NCBI GenBank assembly: GCA_003996215.1
Contig: QJPP01001833.1
Coordinates: forward strand, 37,501 to 101,500
Length of the DNA: 64,000 bases
Source of the DNA: Jaltomata sinuosa
Lineage: Eukaryota > Streptophyta > Magnoliopsida > Solanales > Solanaceae
Direction of reading: 5' to 3'
Shown here: positions 46,346 to 57,085 of the stretch, in pieces
Numbering within the stretch: position 1 is the first letter of the stretch
Layout: the number at the start of each line of letters is the position of its first letter
Notes under the pieces: generated by a model
Databases searched by the model: none
Told to the model about the DNA's origin: nothing
The model's input: only the letters and a program-made list of their open reading frames with translations
Made by a program: the position numbers and the translations under genes

Positions 46346-47306
46346 ACGATCGCAAATGCTCGAATGCAAGCTATTATTATAGGAAAACTCGGCCAAAGCC
46401 ACAAATTGATCCCAAGATCCTCCAAAGTCAAGAACACAAGCATGAAGCATGTCCTCCAAGACCTGAATAGTCCTCTAGGACTGTCCATTTGTCTGAGGGT
46501 GGAATGCAGTACTAAGCTGAACCTCTGTACCTAAATCTCACTGAATAGCTCTCCAGAACTGAGATGTGAACTGGGTGCCGCGGTCTGAAATGATAGAAGC
46601 TGGGACCCCGTGCAACTGAACAACCTCACGAAGGTTAATCTGAGCTAACCTCTCTGCACTGTAAGTAGTCTGAACCGAAAAGAAGGGCGCTGACTTAGTC
46701 AGCCGATCAACAATCACCCAAATAGAGTCAAAACCCTTGGAAGTGCATGGCAAACCAACTATGAAATCCATAGTAATCCCTACCCACTTCCACTCGGGAA
46801 TAGAAAGTCGCTGCATCAAACCACCAGGTCTCATGTGCTCGAACTTCACCCGCTGACAGTTCAAGAACCATGATACAAACTCCGCTATGTCCTGCTTTAT
46901 ACCACTCCCCCAGAAAAGCTGTCTCAAATCTCTGTATATTTTGGCTGCGCCAGGATGGATGGAATACCTAGTACAATGTGCCTTATGGAGAATTAACTTA
47001 ATCAAATCATCAACCCTCAGAACATAAAGGCAATTATCAAACCTCAAAACCCCATTTGAATCAAGAGTAGCCTGGCTAGCCTTACCCCGAACAACCTGAT
47101 CATGAAGGTCGCACAACCGCTGATCCTCAAACTGACGCCTCTGAATCCGATCAACCAAAGTAGAACGAACCTCGACACTGGCAAGAACTCTGCTAGGATC
47201 TGACAAGTCAATCCTAACCAAACGATTAGCCAAGGACTAGATGTCCAAGGCCAATGGTCGCTATGAAACTGAAAGTGAAGCTAGGCTGCCCATACTCACC
47301 GCCTTC
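46345..47306 (-). pseudogene. M element pol fragment: RNase H tail and integrase
   Basis: Reading leftward from 47306, the end of RNase H and linker (MANRLVRIDLSDPSRVLASV) is followed by the integrase zinc-finger region (HCTRYSIHPGAAKIYRDL, then LNCQRVKFEHMRPGG). The catalytic core follows with MDFIVGLP, SDRGTQFTSQFW and, after a stop at 46538, HPQTNGQS and ALAEFSYNN. Two Trp/Arg-type stops are visible. The frame ends abruptly at the LTR join. Upstream pol is separated by the N insertion and should continue beyond the window. Confidence 0.85.
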
Positions 47307-48713
47307 TGATAAGTCAGTAATTTACCAACTTATTTAACCTTTAAGTTTACACTATTGCATCCTAATTGAGAGAAAATAGTGCATTTGACATGATTTGCTT
47401 ATATTATACAGGGGTATATGATTTAGAAATGATCGGTGCAAAATCAGATGAAAATAAGTCAAGATGGAGAAAATTCTAGAATTCTGTGCAATTCAGCGCA
47501 ATCGTGCTGAAAGGGCGCCAATAGTGCTGAAGGCGGATGACAGGTTTGTGCACGATGGTGCTGGGACGGTGCGATAGCGCTACAGAGAGAAGTGGTCAAT
47601 GCCAGTCAATGACAAGGGTGCAATCGCGCCAAGACAACACGATGGCACTGACCAATATGAGTCCCTTGAGTGCGATAGCGCCGCATTAGCGTGATGGCGC
47701 TTCACTGTACCTGAATGTGAAAATGGGCAGAAATGATATTTCACCTTTGTAGAAACCCCAATTGATACAAAAGACTCCTCAGCCAATTGGGAACACATCT
47801 TTGGCTGGATCTTTGCGTATTCTCATAACTTTTGGCAAGCTTGGAGAGCAAGTTCATCAACCAACACCATAGGAGTGAAGATTTGGATGCTTTGTATTGT
47901 AAAATCTTAAGTTCCATTCTTCAAACTCTTGTTCTTAATTGCTATTTTATTGGTGTATTGTTGACTTGAGATTTTGGGTTTTGTATTAGAGATAATACTT
48001 GTTTGGGTATTGAATTCATATATAGATTTTGCTCCTGTTTAATTATTTGGGTCTATTGAATCCTCTATTGCTTGAATTTATAGTCAATGGTTGCAAACAT
48101 TGACTTAGCTTTCTAATTTGGGTTTTTGCTTGAAAAGGGATTTTCCTAAATTTGGGAAGATTCAATAGTGGGGATTTGAGGGTTTCCACTCTAGATCAAG
48201 GCTAGAGATAGTTTGGTTGCCGGAAACTCCCATCTAAGAGTTGGGGTTAGAGATAACCCAACTCACCTAAGTAAATTATTGGTTATTGCTTACTCGTGGT
48301 GATTCGAGAGAACCCATGAGGATTGTTGCTTAATTGGTCGAGAGATAGTTAAGTGCACCCTTAGCCAAGACTACCCATGTGTTGATTGGGTGCAAGTCTT
48401 GTGAATTGAATTTCCATTCCCAATTCTCCCTTGTTACCCTTGCTTGGCGAAAGAAAAGTGAAAGCCATTGATCACTTTATCCTTTATTTGATTTTCTTTT
48501 ATCCTTAGTTGTAGTCTAAAACCCCCCCTTTTTAAGTATCTTTTCCCCTTTTTGTTAGTTGAACTTCAATAAGTTGCTTGGATTCTCTATTAGCTCTATC
48601 GCGACTATATTATTCCCTTGGGTACGATCCCGACACTCGTTGAGAATTATAAATTTTGTTTTGCTGCACGATCGTCGTGGCCTCCTACTTGGAGAGCGTG
48701 ATTTGAGCGTTCA
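47307..48713 (+). repeat. N element left LTR
   Basis: 1407 bp, TGATAAGTCAG to GCGTTCA. The right copy starts at 63534 and is cut by the window end. The 5' third has a cluster of GCGATNGCGC-like words (47495-47700). Confidence 0.85.
47495..47700. repeat. GCGATNGCGC word cluster in N LTR
   Basis: Variants lie near 47491, 47511, 47551, 47571, 47621, 47638, 47681 and 47693 (for example GCGATAGCGC, GCAATCGCGCC, GTGATGGCGC). The same set recurs in the right LTR near 63717-63930 and in the internal region. Confidence 0.7.
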
Positions 48714-48720
48714 TAAAAAA

Positions 48721-48738
48721 TAACGCCGTTGCCGGGGA
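48721..48738 (+). promoter_or_regulatory. N element primer binding site (tRNA-Asp type)
   Basis: TAACGCCGTTGCCGGGGA differs from the canonical TGGCGCCGTTGCCGGGGA only at positions 2 and 3 (GG to AA). It starts seven bases after the LTR end. Confidence 0.85.
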
Positions 48739-48846
48739 ACAATTTGGCTTATTGAGTTAATTTAGAATTTGAGTTTACTTACTCTAGTTCAATTTTTTGA
48801 ATAATTGTTTTTTTCTTTTATTTAGTTTTAGTTTGTTGATGTCATC

Positions 48847-49651
48847 ATGGCTTATTTGAATGTTAAAAATGTTGATAGTTGCATCCCAATTTATATTCCC
48901 GACTATTGTGTTTATTGTGGAGGACCCCACCTTGGACGAAGGTGTAGAATTAGCCCTAGGAGAGGAAGGTATTCTCCTTCTCGCTCCTATGACGGGAGCA
49001 ATTGCTATTTGTGTGGTGGTCGTGATGGACATTGGAGCAAATGCCCTAATGATGACCGTCCCCCTCCCCCTCTTGTGCTAACAATGTTGCTAGTGGTGCT
49101 TGTGACCTTAATAAGAACCATGAATTAGCATGCGAAGACAGCATATGTGTCAAGCTCCAAACCCTCTTGGCCTCACTATAAACCCAAGGGGAGAGTGTGA
49201 AATCCATAAAGCAATGCTTTGTGGACGCAAGAACTAAAGAAGAGGAAAACACAAGGGAGGATCATGAACTGAAGGTGGTGTTGCAACCAACTACCCCATT
49301 TGTGGTTCATGATGTCATATCATCTCTAAGTGAGGATGTTATGAATGAGGAAAGCTTGAAGGTGGAGATGCCCAAATCCCACTTCAACCTTTGTTCGACC
49401 TTAAGTTTATTGAATGGACGAGAGTCGAAGTAATCAAGCTTTTGGTAGACCTTGGAAGGAGGGTGGATGAAGGTCTATATGGTTTTGAGTTTATCATGGA
49501 AAGAAGGCAAAGTGTCCTCCCTAACTTGAAGGCCAAAAAGTGTGCAATGCGAAATCAAGAGAATAGCCTTCTCATGTTCAAACCTTCACCCTGGGATTGT
49601 CACCGGAAACTCGATTCAAGTTTGGGTCGAAGGTTCAAATCCTCCAAATAG
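48847..49651 (+). pseudogene. N element zinc-knuckle ORF (gag-like), disrupted
   Basis: The ATG at 48847 opens MAYLNVKNVDSC. Two Cys/His clusters follow within the first 65 residues: CVYCGGPHLGRRC (CX2CX3HX4C) and CYLCGGRDGHWSKC (CX2CX5HX3C), separated by an Arg/Ser-rich segment. Their spacing is not the canonical CX2CX4HX4C and their place at the N-terminus is unusual for gag. After a frameshift near 49075 the frame can be followed as ACEDSICVKLQTLLASL and SIKQCFVDARTKEEEN to about 49430, then in another frame to 49651. No capsid domain is recognised. A nucleic-acid-binding role is inferred from the knuckles only. Confidence 0.5.
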
Positions 49652-51067
49652 AGATCCAAATGGTGAGGTAACGTGCGTCGTGCCACGACGTTAAATTGTG
49701 CGCTTGATGGGAGGCAACCCATCATTACAAATTTTATAGGTTTACAATTTTTTTCTTTCTTTATTAGAGTAGCTTAGTTGTAGAGTTTTGACTAATCCAT
49801 AAATTTCAAGTCCTTTTTGAGTTGTTTGGGCATGTTGAGAAGTGGAGGCCTCATAAAAATCCAATCAAGGACCAAAAAGGGTGCCAAAATGACATGATAA
49901 ATGGGGTGCAAATGCACATCTAAGTGTGCGCATCGCACATGTAAATGCACCCCAAGACAGTGAGGCTGCCAAGAAGGTTAAAGTGTGTGAAATTGGTGCA
50001 TTCTACACCTCAAAATGTGCCCATCGCACATGCAATCACACCTCAAAGGAGTAAGCTGCTAAAACCTGGCTTGAACATGCGAAGTAGGTGCGTTTCGCAC
50101 CTGGAAGAGTGCCCGTCGCACCAGCCATCGCATGACAAAACAGTGAGCTGCTGAATCTCCCAGGAAAATTGTGCAGTGCAATCGAGCTGAGGTAGCACCG
50201 ATGGCGCTGAGAAAAATTTCTCAAGGGAGCGCGATCGCGCCACTCCAACTCAATCGCACCGAAGGAAAATCTAGCCATAATAATTCAAAACATTAGGAAC
50301 TCTTCAGTTCTCCACATCTCCTAAAAAATTCATCAAGTATTCTCCATTGCTCTATTCCCTCTCCCCCAATACTTCCTTACGGGTCTATAAGCCTAAATCA
50401 CGAGCAAAAGTAACTGGGTTGAGTTGGAATTTCAAAGCACAAGTTGTTCCTATCTTCTCTCCTCTCTTGCCTCCGAAATTGGATATCACGCTATGTCTCT
50501 GCCCCTTCCTCTATTTCATGTTTCTTGGTTTGATTCTATGGGTTGGATGAATGGGAGTTGAGTGACAAAACTTGGGGAAATCTTGAGTACCCAAGACTCC
50601 TCCATTGTTATGGAACTTGAAAGACCCAAACAAAATTTGTTAATGGGATTAATGAAATTTAATATGGAAAGGTGTTGTTGTGTTTGGTGTCGAGAAATAC
50701 CCTCCAAAATGGATAAAATCCAATATCTGGGTGTAGAAAGTCGGAATGGAGGGTTGTTTGGTCGAAGAAGACGACTGACTATCGCTCAACGCCATCGCGA
50801 TGTTCTAGAGCAATCGCGCTGCCTGTGAGCAAAAGTCACCTGTGCGATCACACTAATTAAAAAAAGGATTTTTAGCCCAATAACACTAGTGTAGCACGAT
50901 AGCACTGAGCAACTGAAGCTGGCACAAAAATAGTAGCTCTGTCCAGAGCTGCTCCGACACTTTCTGACTCGCCTTTCTTTCTTAAAACACTTGTTTTTCA
51001 TTGTGCTACATGTTGAAACTATGTTCTCATTTTAAACATGACTTTTGTAGGTACTTTGAATTGAAAA
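49652..51067 (+). other. N element internal non-coding segment with CpG words
   Basis: Contains GGGAGGCAACCCA (near 49710), a motif familiar from Athila/Tat elements, then clusters of TCGCAC and GCGATCGCGC words at 49920-50270 and 50780-50900, including a perfect 12 bp palindrome GCGCGATCGCGC at 50229-50240. Frames here are short and overlap on both strands, so no gene is called. Just before the next ORF, TTTTGTAG (ending 51050) could be a splice acceptor. Confidence 0.55.
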
Positions 51068-52430
51068 ATGAGTACTAGTGCATCAAATTCGGGAAGCCAA
51101 GTGGATGAAATTGTGGAGGAAGAGTATGATCGCACAAAGTTCATGTCAGCGGCTTGTGAGGAATGGTATAAGGCTGACTTGGACAAAAAGGTGGTCCCTG
51201 AAAGGGGAATTGCAATACAAGGGGTGGAGGCGGACTTACCTGAATTTTATGGTCGATTGCCTAGAGCAAAGTGGCACTGTTTCAAAGCTCCACCATGTAG
51301 GGCCAATGAGACAGTTGTTCGAGAATTTTATGCTAATGCATCGGCCATAAACTTCAAGGATCCGGTGATAACTGCCCGAGGGAGAACATTTTGAATTGGG
51401 GCCGAGGAGATTAACAAGAACTATGGGATCGATGATCAAGATACCACTCTTCTGATGGAGAAAAGAGCTATAGGCAGACCCTGGATTGCTGCAAAAGTGT
51501 GTCCCGGAGTGGAGCCCAAATGGGATATGTTTGAAATAAAGATCTATCTCATGACTTCACTGCAGAGGCAAGGATTGGTTGTCCATCATCTAAAGTAAGG
51601 TGCAATCGGTTCAGAATGAGAGTGAGGTTCCTGTAGAGCAGTGAATGTGGCAGCAATGATTGATGAAGTCCCGGTTAATATGGGGTGACTGATACTTTGG
51701 GAAATAAAGAATTGCGTCAAGGGAAGAAATGGGAGCTTGTTCTTCCCTTTCCTGATTACTGAGATATGTCAGGTTGCATAAGTTGATTTGAATGCTTCAG
51801 GAGACACTTGGATTGACCCAAAGATTCCCATTTACCCCTTGAAAAAGACAGGCTCCGGAAATGTGCTCAAGAAGAGGAAGGTGGATGCTGGTTTGACTTC
51901 AGGAGCTAAAGAGGACGCCTAGCTTTCTCCTCGTGCCACTACCTCTATCCAGGTACCTCCACCCATGCCTAGACCATTCCAGCACCTCTCCACTTTGATA
52001 TCCGGAGTTCAGGCATCCATTAGTGCATTGACCACTAGCATACCTTTGGGACCACCCGAGACCCAAATCAAAACACTGAATGATGTGGTTAACTAGAAGA
52101 AAAAGATTGAGGAGTATCATCATAGGTTGGAAAAGAGGTTTGAGGAGCAGAAGAAGAAAATGAAAACAATGAGTGCTAGCCTTGATGATCAAAATAAAAG
52201 GGACAAAGAAAGAGACAAGTTGCGAAAGAGGATGTGGAAGAGTATAAAGAGTTTTTGTGGGGGTTCAAACACCAAGGACCATGATGAGTCCATGACTCAC
52301 GACAATGGTGGCACTCCAACGAGCCTCTCTAGCAATATCTCAGGGAGCCCTCTCACACTACTTTCTCTGTATTTCATTATAGATTTATGCACTGAGGGCA
52401 CTGCAGTAGATTTTTATTGGGGGTGGCGGT
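51068..52430 (+). pseudogene. N element accessory ORF related to the Copia third ORF
   Basis: The ATG at 51068 opens MSTSASNSGSQVDEIVEEEY. The core reads VVREFYANASAINF, then ARGRTF, stop, IGAEEINKNYGI, and after a frameshift near 51600, MIDEVPVNMG and FLITEICQVA. The order mirrors the Copia ORF at 15180-17219 (QFYVNASG, LAQILGVP, LLSRIPINLHGL, AEVFQHFGVP), so both belong to the PF20167-like plant transposon domain (family name from memory). A Ser/Thr/Pro-rich segment and a Lys/Glu-rich coiled-coil-like tail (EEYHHRLEKRFEEQKKKM, then NKRDKERDKLRKRM) follow. Stops near 51392, 51596, 51780, 51920 and 52096 and a frameshift make it a pseudogene. Confidence 0.65.
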
Positions 52431-52459
52431 ATTTCAGTTATGCTTATGTTGGATTTTGA

Positions 52460-52605
52460 TACATGTTTTGTGCCCTTTCTAGGCTTATGTTGTTTAGATT
52501 TGGATTTTATGCCCTTGTCGGGCTTGTTTTGGATATTGTGCCCTTGCTGGGTTTGTTTCATTCTGTTTTGGATATTATGCCCTCGCCGGATTTATTTGTT
52601 GAAAT
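52460..52605 (+). repeat. Short tandem repeats with TTATGCCCTTGCCGGG core
   Basis: Four variants follow each other: TTTTGTGCCCTTTCTAGGC, TTTATGCCCTTGTCGGGC, TATTGTGCCCTTGCTGGG and TATTATGCCCTCGCCGG, each preceded by TTTGGAT-like sequence, with a 33-50 bp period. It lies just after the accessory ORF in N. Confidence 0.75.
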
Positions 52606-53066
52606 GTTGTTGGATTAGTCGCTTTTGTTACTTCTTTCTTTCTTTTCGTAGCTTCTTTAATTTTTGTTGTAGTTGGTTTGAGTGACGGTTCCCAATGATA
52701 GATCGAGTGAAGACATTATTAAGGGAAACCGTCGCTTTGTTTGGTGTGTGAAGCCAGGGGAAGTCTGAGTACCCATTAGGCTAGATGAAATTGCATGTAT
52801 GTTGGGGTGTATATGTTGGTGAATTCTGAGTGCCCATATCGATTTAGATTGATGATTTGGCCCTATGATAGATTGGGTGACATCATTCTTAAGGGCGAAT
52901 CATCATCTTTTGAGATAATTGTGAATCGTGACTTGTTTGGTACTAATGGAGTTAGTCTTGAATGCAAATCGAAATGGGCATATCTCTCCAAAATTTTTTG
53001 TGAAAAATGCATGGCAAAGAGTGATTTTGTGACAACTCTTTTGTTCTTTTTGTGACTCTTGACTCA
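52606..53066 (+). other. N element internal sequence, no gene seen
   Basis: Contains two similar blocks around GATAGATYGRGTGA (52697 and 52868), each followed by TTAAGGGMRAAYC, suggesting an imperfect ~170 bp duplication. It is interrupted by P at 53067-53071. Confidence 0.5.
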
Positions 53067-53071
53067 TTAGC
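53067..53071. repeat. P element target-site duplication, left (TTAGC)
   Basis: TTAGC precedes the left LTR and follows the right LTR at 62283-62287. Confidence 0.9.
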
Positions 53072-55171
53072 TGTAATACCCCAGAACTTCCAAGCCCAAA
53101 CTTAGCTCAGAAGACAAGAAAAAAATAAATTTTCCAACTATCAACAGAACCACGAGTCACTTCAACGAGCCGTGGAACAGTCCACGAGTCGTGGACTGGA
53201 CTCATGGAACTTAGAACAGAGGACTGATCCTCTGAAGTCTAGACCACGACTCATGTTCACAATCCATAGAAATTTCCATGGACCGTATATGCACGCTGTG
53301 GAAACCCTTTATAGTAGCCCAACATCTAGCTCCCAGGGTTCACGAGTGGGATCCACGATCCATGAAAGTTTCCACGAGTCGTGAACCCCAGTCGTGTAAC
53401 CCTACTTCAGAGACCCAGGAATTTCATCCCAGGAACCAAGAGTGGGTTCCACGATTCGTGGAAGTTTCCACGAGTCCCGAACCCAACTCGTGGAACCCAT
53501 TCCAGTAGCTTAAATTTCTTGGTCCAGGAACCACGATAGGGTTCCACGAGCCGTGGAACATTCCACGATCCGTAGAACTCACCCGTGGAACCTGAGACGA
53601 GAATTTTCCAGCAACTTTTAAGTTAGTTTCTCAGGGGTGTTTTAGACCTTTCCTTTCTAACTTTGCTCTGACTATAAATATTCTTAGGATTATTTCATTA
53701 AGTCTAATTCCCGTAAACAAAGTCAGACTTTTCAAAAATCAACTCAAGTCAGAACAGAGCATCTTCTCCAAAGTTCCAGGCCTAGGGTTCTCTCCTTCAA
53801 GTTTCAACTCAATATTCTTCCAGGGATTTCCATCCACCATGTATGTGGGAATTTAGTAAGGGCTTAGTCCGCCCTTATGCCCAAAAACCTCAGATCTTTT
53901 CAATGATTCTCATGAATATAGAACTAGGGTTCTTGTCCTTTTTACAGATTGCTCCAAGAAATCACGCTCATGAGTTATATATGATCTTTGCATTGTTTTA
54001 AATATCACATACTGATTATCTTGCATTACTTAGATATTTACAAGATCTTTAGGAATCATGGACTTAGCCCTAAATTATAGCATTTGCTTAAATGTGTTAG
54101 CTTCCTTCAAAAATTCAACCTAGCTTATTAGTATGAGTTCTAAAAGTAGAAATTGGTCAGTTTTTAGTTACTACAGTATCTCATAAAAACAAAGACTTTA
54201 GACTAGTCTAGTCCTGATCCAGAAACTTAGGATGCCAGTTTTGAATTGAGCTATATTCAGTTTCGGAATAGTATTTAGCACAAAGTTAGACTAGGGTTCA
54301 GCGTACCCTCAAGTCCTAAAACTACGTGCCATCATAGGTTTTTGAGTCCCCTCTATTGGGCATCAGTTTTAGTGATCACGCCACAGTCATGCCTTTTTAT
54401 CCTGGCAAGGTATATTGGGTCCTCACGATGGGGCGTATACATCGAACTCCACATTTAGCTCATGTGGTTTATCTCGATTAATAAGCTCTCCCAAAATATT
54501 AGATTCAGTACTGTACTTTAGGCCCTCAGTTATACTTATTTTCAATTTTCAGCATACTTTCATGTTATTCCTGCATTTCAACTGTTTTATGCACGATTAT
54601 ACATTTGGGCCTATGTACTATAGCTTAGTTCAGATTACAATTTTTTTGTATTTTTTTGCATGTTTACATTTCAGTCAGCTTTGCATATCCCTCATACTCA
54701 GTACATCCAAAGTACTGATGCATACTCTATGATGCATCCTATTATGATGCAGGCTCAGGTTTTTAGGTTCAGCCACATGATTAGCTCCTACCGGTGTCAT
54801 ATCAGCTTAGTCAGGGGTGAGTCCTCATTCTCCGAGGACATTTTCATTATGTTTTTTTTATTTAGTTAGATATTGTTAGTTCTAGTATTTTGGAGCTAGC
54901 TGGGGACTTTTCCCAGCAGCTCATCAGTATTAGAGGTATTCAGACATAGAGTCAGTATTCAGTTGATTTGGGTTGTATGGTTTGAACTCAGTCATTTCTT
55001 TCAGATATTATCAGATACATTCTTTTAGTTTTATTCATTTTTTGTTATACTTCCGCTTGTTTTAGAATTATATTTAGTATGCTTGTGATATACTAGATTC
55101 AGGGTTAGCTTGGGGTTACTTGTGACCCTAGGTCCCGTGTTACGCCTAGGGTCTAGTCTCGGGGCGTGACA
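53072..55171 (+). repeat. P element left LTR
   Basis: 2100 bp, TGTAATACCCC to GGGGCGTGACA. It differs from the right LTR by scattered substitutions and small indels, including one 19 bp palindrome-containing segment (near 53167-53185) absent from the right LTR. Confidence 0.93.
53149..53600. repeat. CCACGANTCGTGG palindrome cluster in P left LTR
   Basis: About ten to twelve variants of CCACGA-N-TCGTGG lie in 450 bp, for example near 53182, 53353, 53371, 53449, 53468, 53543 and 53562. The best is a perfect 9+1+9 palindrome AGTCCACGAGTCGTGGACT at 53179-53197. Confidence 0.85.
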
Positions 55172-55175
55172 AACT

Positions 55176-55187
55176 TGGTATCAAAGC
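55176..55187 (+). promoter_or_regulatory. P element primer binding site (initiator Met tRNA, one mismatch)
   Basis: TGGTATCAAAGC, four bases inside the LTR; the canonical site is TGGTATCAGAGC. Confidence 0.85.
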
Positions 55188-55381
55188 ATCAGGTTCAATA
55201 TTCCTAGGATGTTTGATAGCCACACTAAGTAGAGTCTCTCTCATAGGTGTAAAGTGCGCCACACTTATGAGGGGAAGGCTACGAGTGTTTTAAGAAAACT
55301 TCACTTTTTTTGCTATTTTTATTGTGCGATTGAGTGTGAATCAACTTCTCCCTTCTAATCCGTTGTTATGTATTTCAGATC

Positions 55382-57085
55382 ATGCCTCCTCGTAGAGCTA
55401 ACACACGTAATGCTAATGCAAATCCTCTAGCCCCAAACCATGAGGTTAAATTCAGAGTTATGTAATACGATTCAGCTGTTGGCTCAGACAGTTGCCAATC
55501 AGGCTAATCAGCAGTCTCCCATTCCTGCGAACCCCACTGGTGGATAAGTTGTAGCCAGGGTTCATGATTTTGTTCATATGAATCCGCCAGAGTTGCTAGG
55601 GTCGAGGGTTGGTGAAGACCCATAAAATTTCATTGATAAGATAAAGAAAATTCTTGTGGTGATGCAAGTGACTGGAACTGATAGTGTTGAGTTGGCATCC
55701 TATCAACTCAAGGATGTGACTAACATTTGTTTTATGCAGTGGAAGGACAACATGGGTGTGAATGCAACTCTTGTGACATGGGACTATTTTATGGGAGCTT
55801 TTCTGGCCAGGTTTTTCCCGAGAGAGTTGAAGGAGGCTAAAGCCCAGGAGTTTATAAACTTAAGGTAGGGGTCCATGACCATGCAGGAGTATGGGCTGAA
55901 GTTCACTCAGCTCTCCAGGTATGCTCCACATATGGTGGCCAATCCAAGGGCTCATATGGACAAGTTCTTATTTGGAGTATCTGATCTAGTGAAGACAGAG
56001 TGTAGAAATGCTATGTTATTGGGAGATATGGATATCTTCAGACTGATGACCCATGCTCAGCGGGTTGAGGGAGACAAGCTCAGGGAAATGGCTAAGGACA
56101 ACAAAAAAGCTAGGACGGGTAACTATGAATATTCTCAGCAGAGGTTGGGTGGTGGGAGTTGCTCACAGTTTCAGTAGAGGTCTGCAGCCCCAGCGCCTTC
56201 ATCAGCTAGTGCTCCATCTCCCAGGCCTCAACATAACTAGAAAAGAGGAGCATCAGGCTCTAAGTCTCAGGCCAGTGTTTTAGGTAACTGTACTTTTCCA
56301 TCATGCCCAAAGTATGGTACGAACCATTCGGGTGAGTGTATTGCTGGCAGAGAGGGGTGTTTTGGTTGTGGTCAACTCGGTTATAGGTTGAAGGACTACC
56401 CCTCCGCCAGGCAAGGACAAGAAGGTGACAAAGCTCAGCCTACTACTTCAGCAGCTCTAGCAAACCACCCCACTCAACAGGGTGTCTCATCTGTTACAAG
56501 TGGTGGTCAGCATCAGAATAGATTATATGCTCTTCAGACTCGACAGGACCAAGAGGATTCTCCCGATGTGGTCACGGGTATGTTACAAGTCTTCCATTTA
56601 GATGTTTATGCATTGTTAGACCCAGTTGCAACACTTTACTTTGTAACTCCCTTCATAACAGTAAACTTTGGTGTCAGTCCTGAAATCCTCCCAGAACCCT
56701 TCTCAGTCTCTACTCCAGTTGGTGACCCAGTTATAGCTAGACGGGTATACAGAAATTACCCTGTCATAGTTTCCCAGAAAGTCACCTCAGCAGATCTTGT
56801 AGAGTTAGAAATGGTAGATTTTGATATCATTCTAGGCATGGATTGGTTACATTCTGTTATGCCTTAATCAATTATAGACCTAGGATTGTTCAGTTTCAGT
56901 TTCCTAACGAGCCAGTCTTAGAATGGAAGGGTAGTAACTCAGTGCCTATAGGTCATTTCATCTCCTACCTTAAGGCTAGAAAGATGATTTCCAAAGGGTA
57001 TATCTATCACCTTGTTCGGGTTAAGGATTCAAACTCTGAGACCCCAACTCTTGAGTCAGTCCCGGTGGTGAATGAGTTCCCATAA
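55382..57085 (+). pseudogene. P element gag and protease (disrupted)
   Basis: The ATG at 55382 opens MPPRRANTRNANANP. After a frameshift the gag core follows (NPPELLGSRVGEDP, FMQWKDNMGVNATL, FLARFFPRELKEAKAQEF, QLSRYAPHMVANPRA). The zinc knuckle reads CFGCGQLGYRLKDY, where His and the last Cys have both become Tyr, so it cannot bind zinc. The protease reads ALLDPVATLYFVTP (family norm DPGATLSFVTP), with Gly next to catalytic Asp changed to Val. GMDWLHS precedes a frameshift near 56860. Stops lie near 55465, 55547, 55622, 55866 and 56175. Confidence 0.85.

Larger units (their letters stand above)
32169..47306 (-). mobile_element. Gypsy element M (Tekay/Del-like), 3' part, interrupted by L and N
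   Basis: Read right to left: an RNase H tail and integrase (47306 to ~46345), then an LTR (~46345 to 45407 and 34025 to 32169) ending TGTCACGACCC on the + strand. The LTR matches the solo LTR at 25277-28447. The element L sits inside this LTR. The upstream half of M (RT, gag, 5' LTR) is expected beyond the window because N is inserted at 47307. The integrase C-terminus, polypurine tract and about 400 bp of the LTR start are missing at ~46345, so a deletion fused integrase to LTR. Confidence 0.8.

Noticed and set aside
53172..53508. Frames inside the P LTR with repeated Ser/Glu words
   Set aside because: They are translations of the palindrome cluster and differ in the partner LTR.
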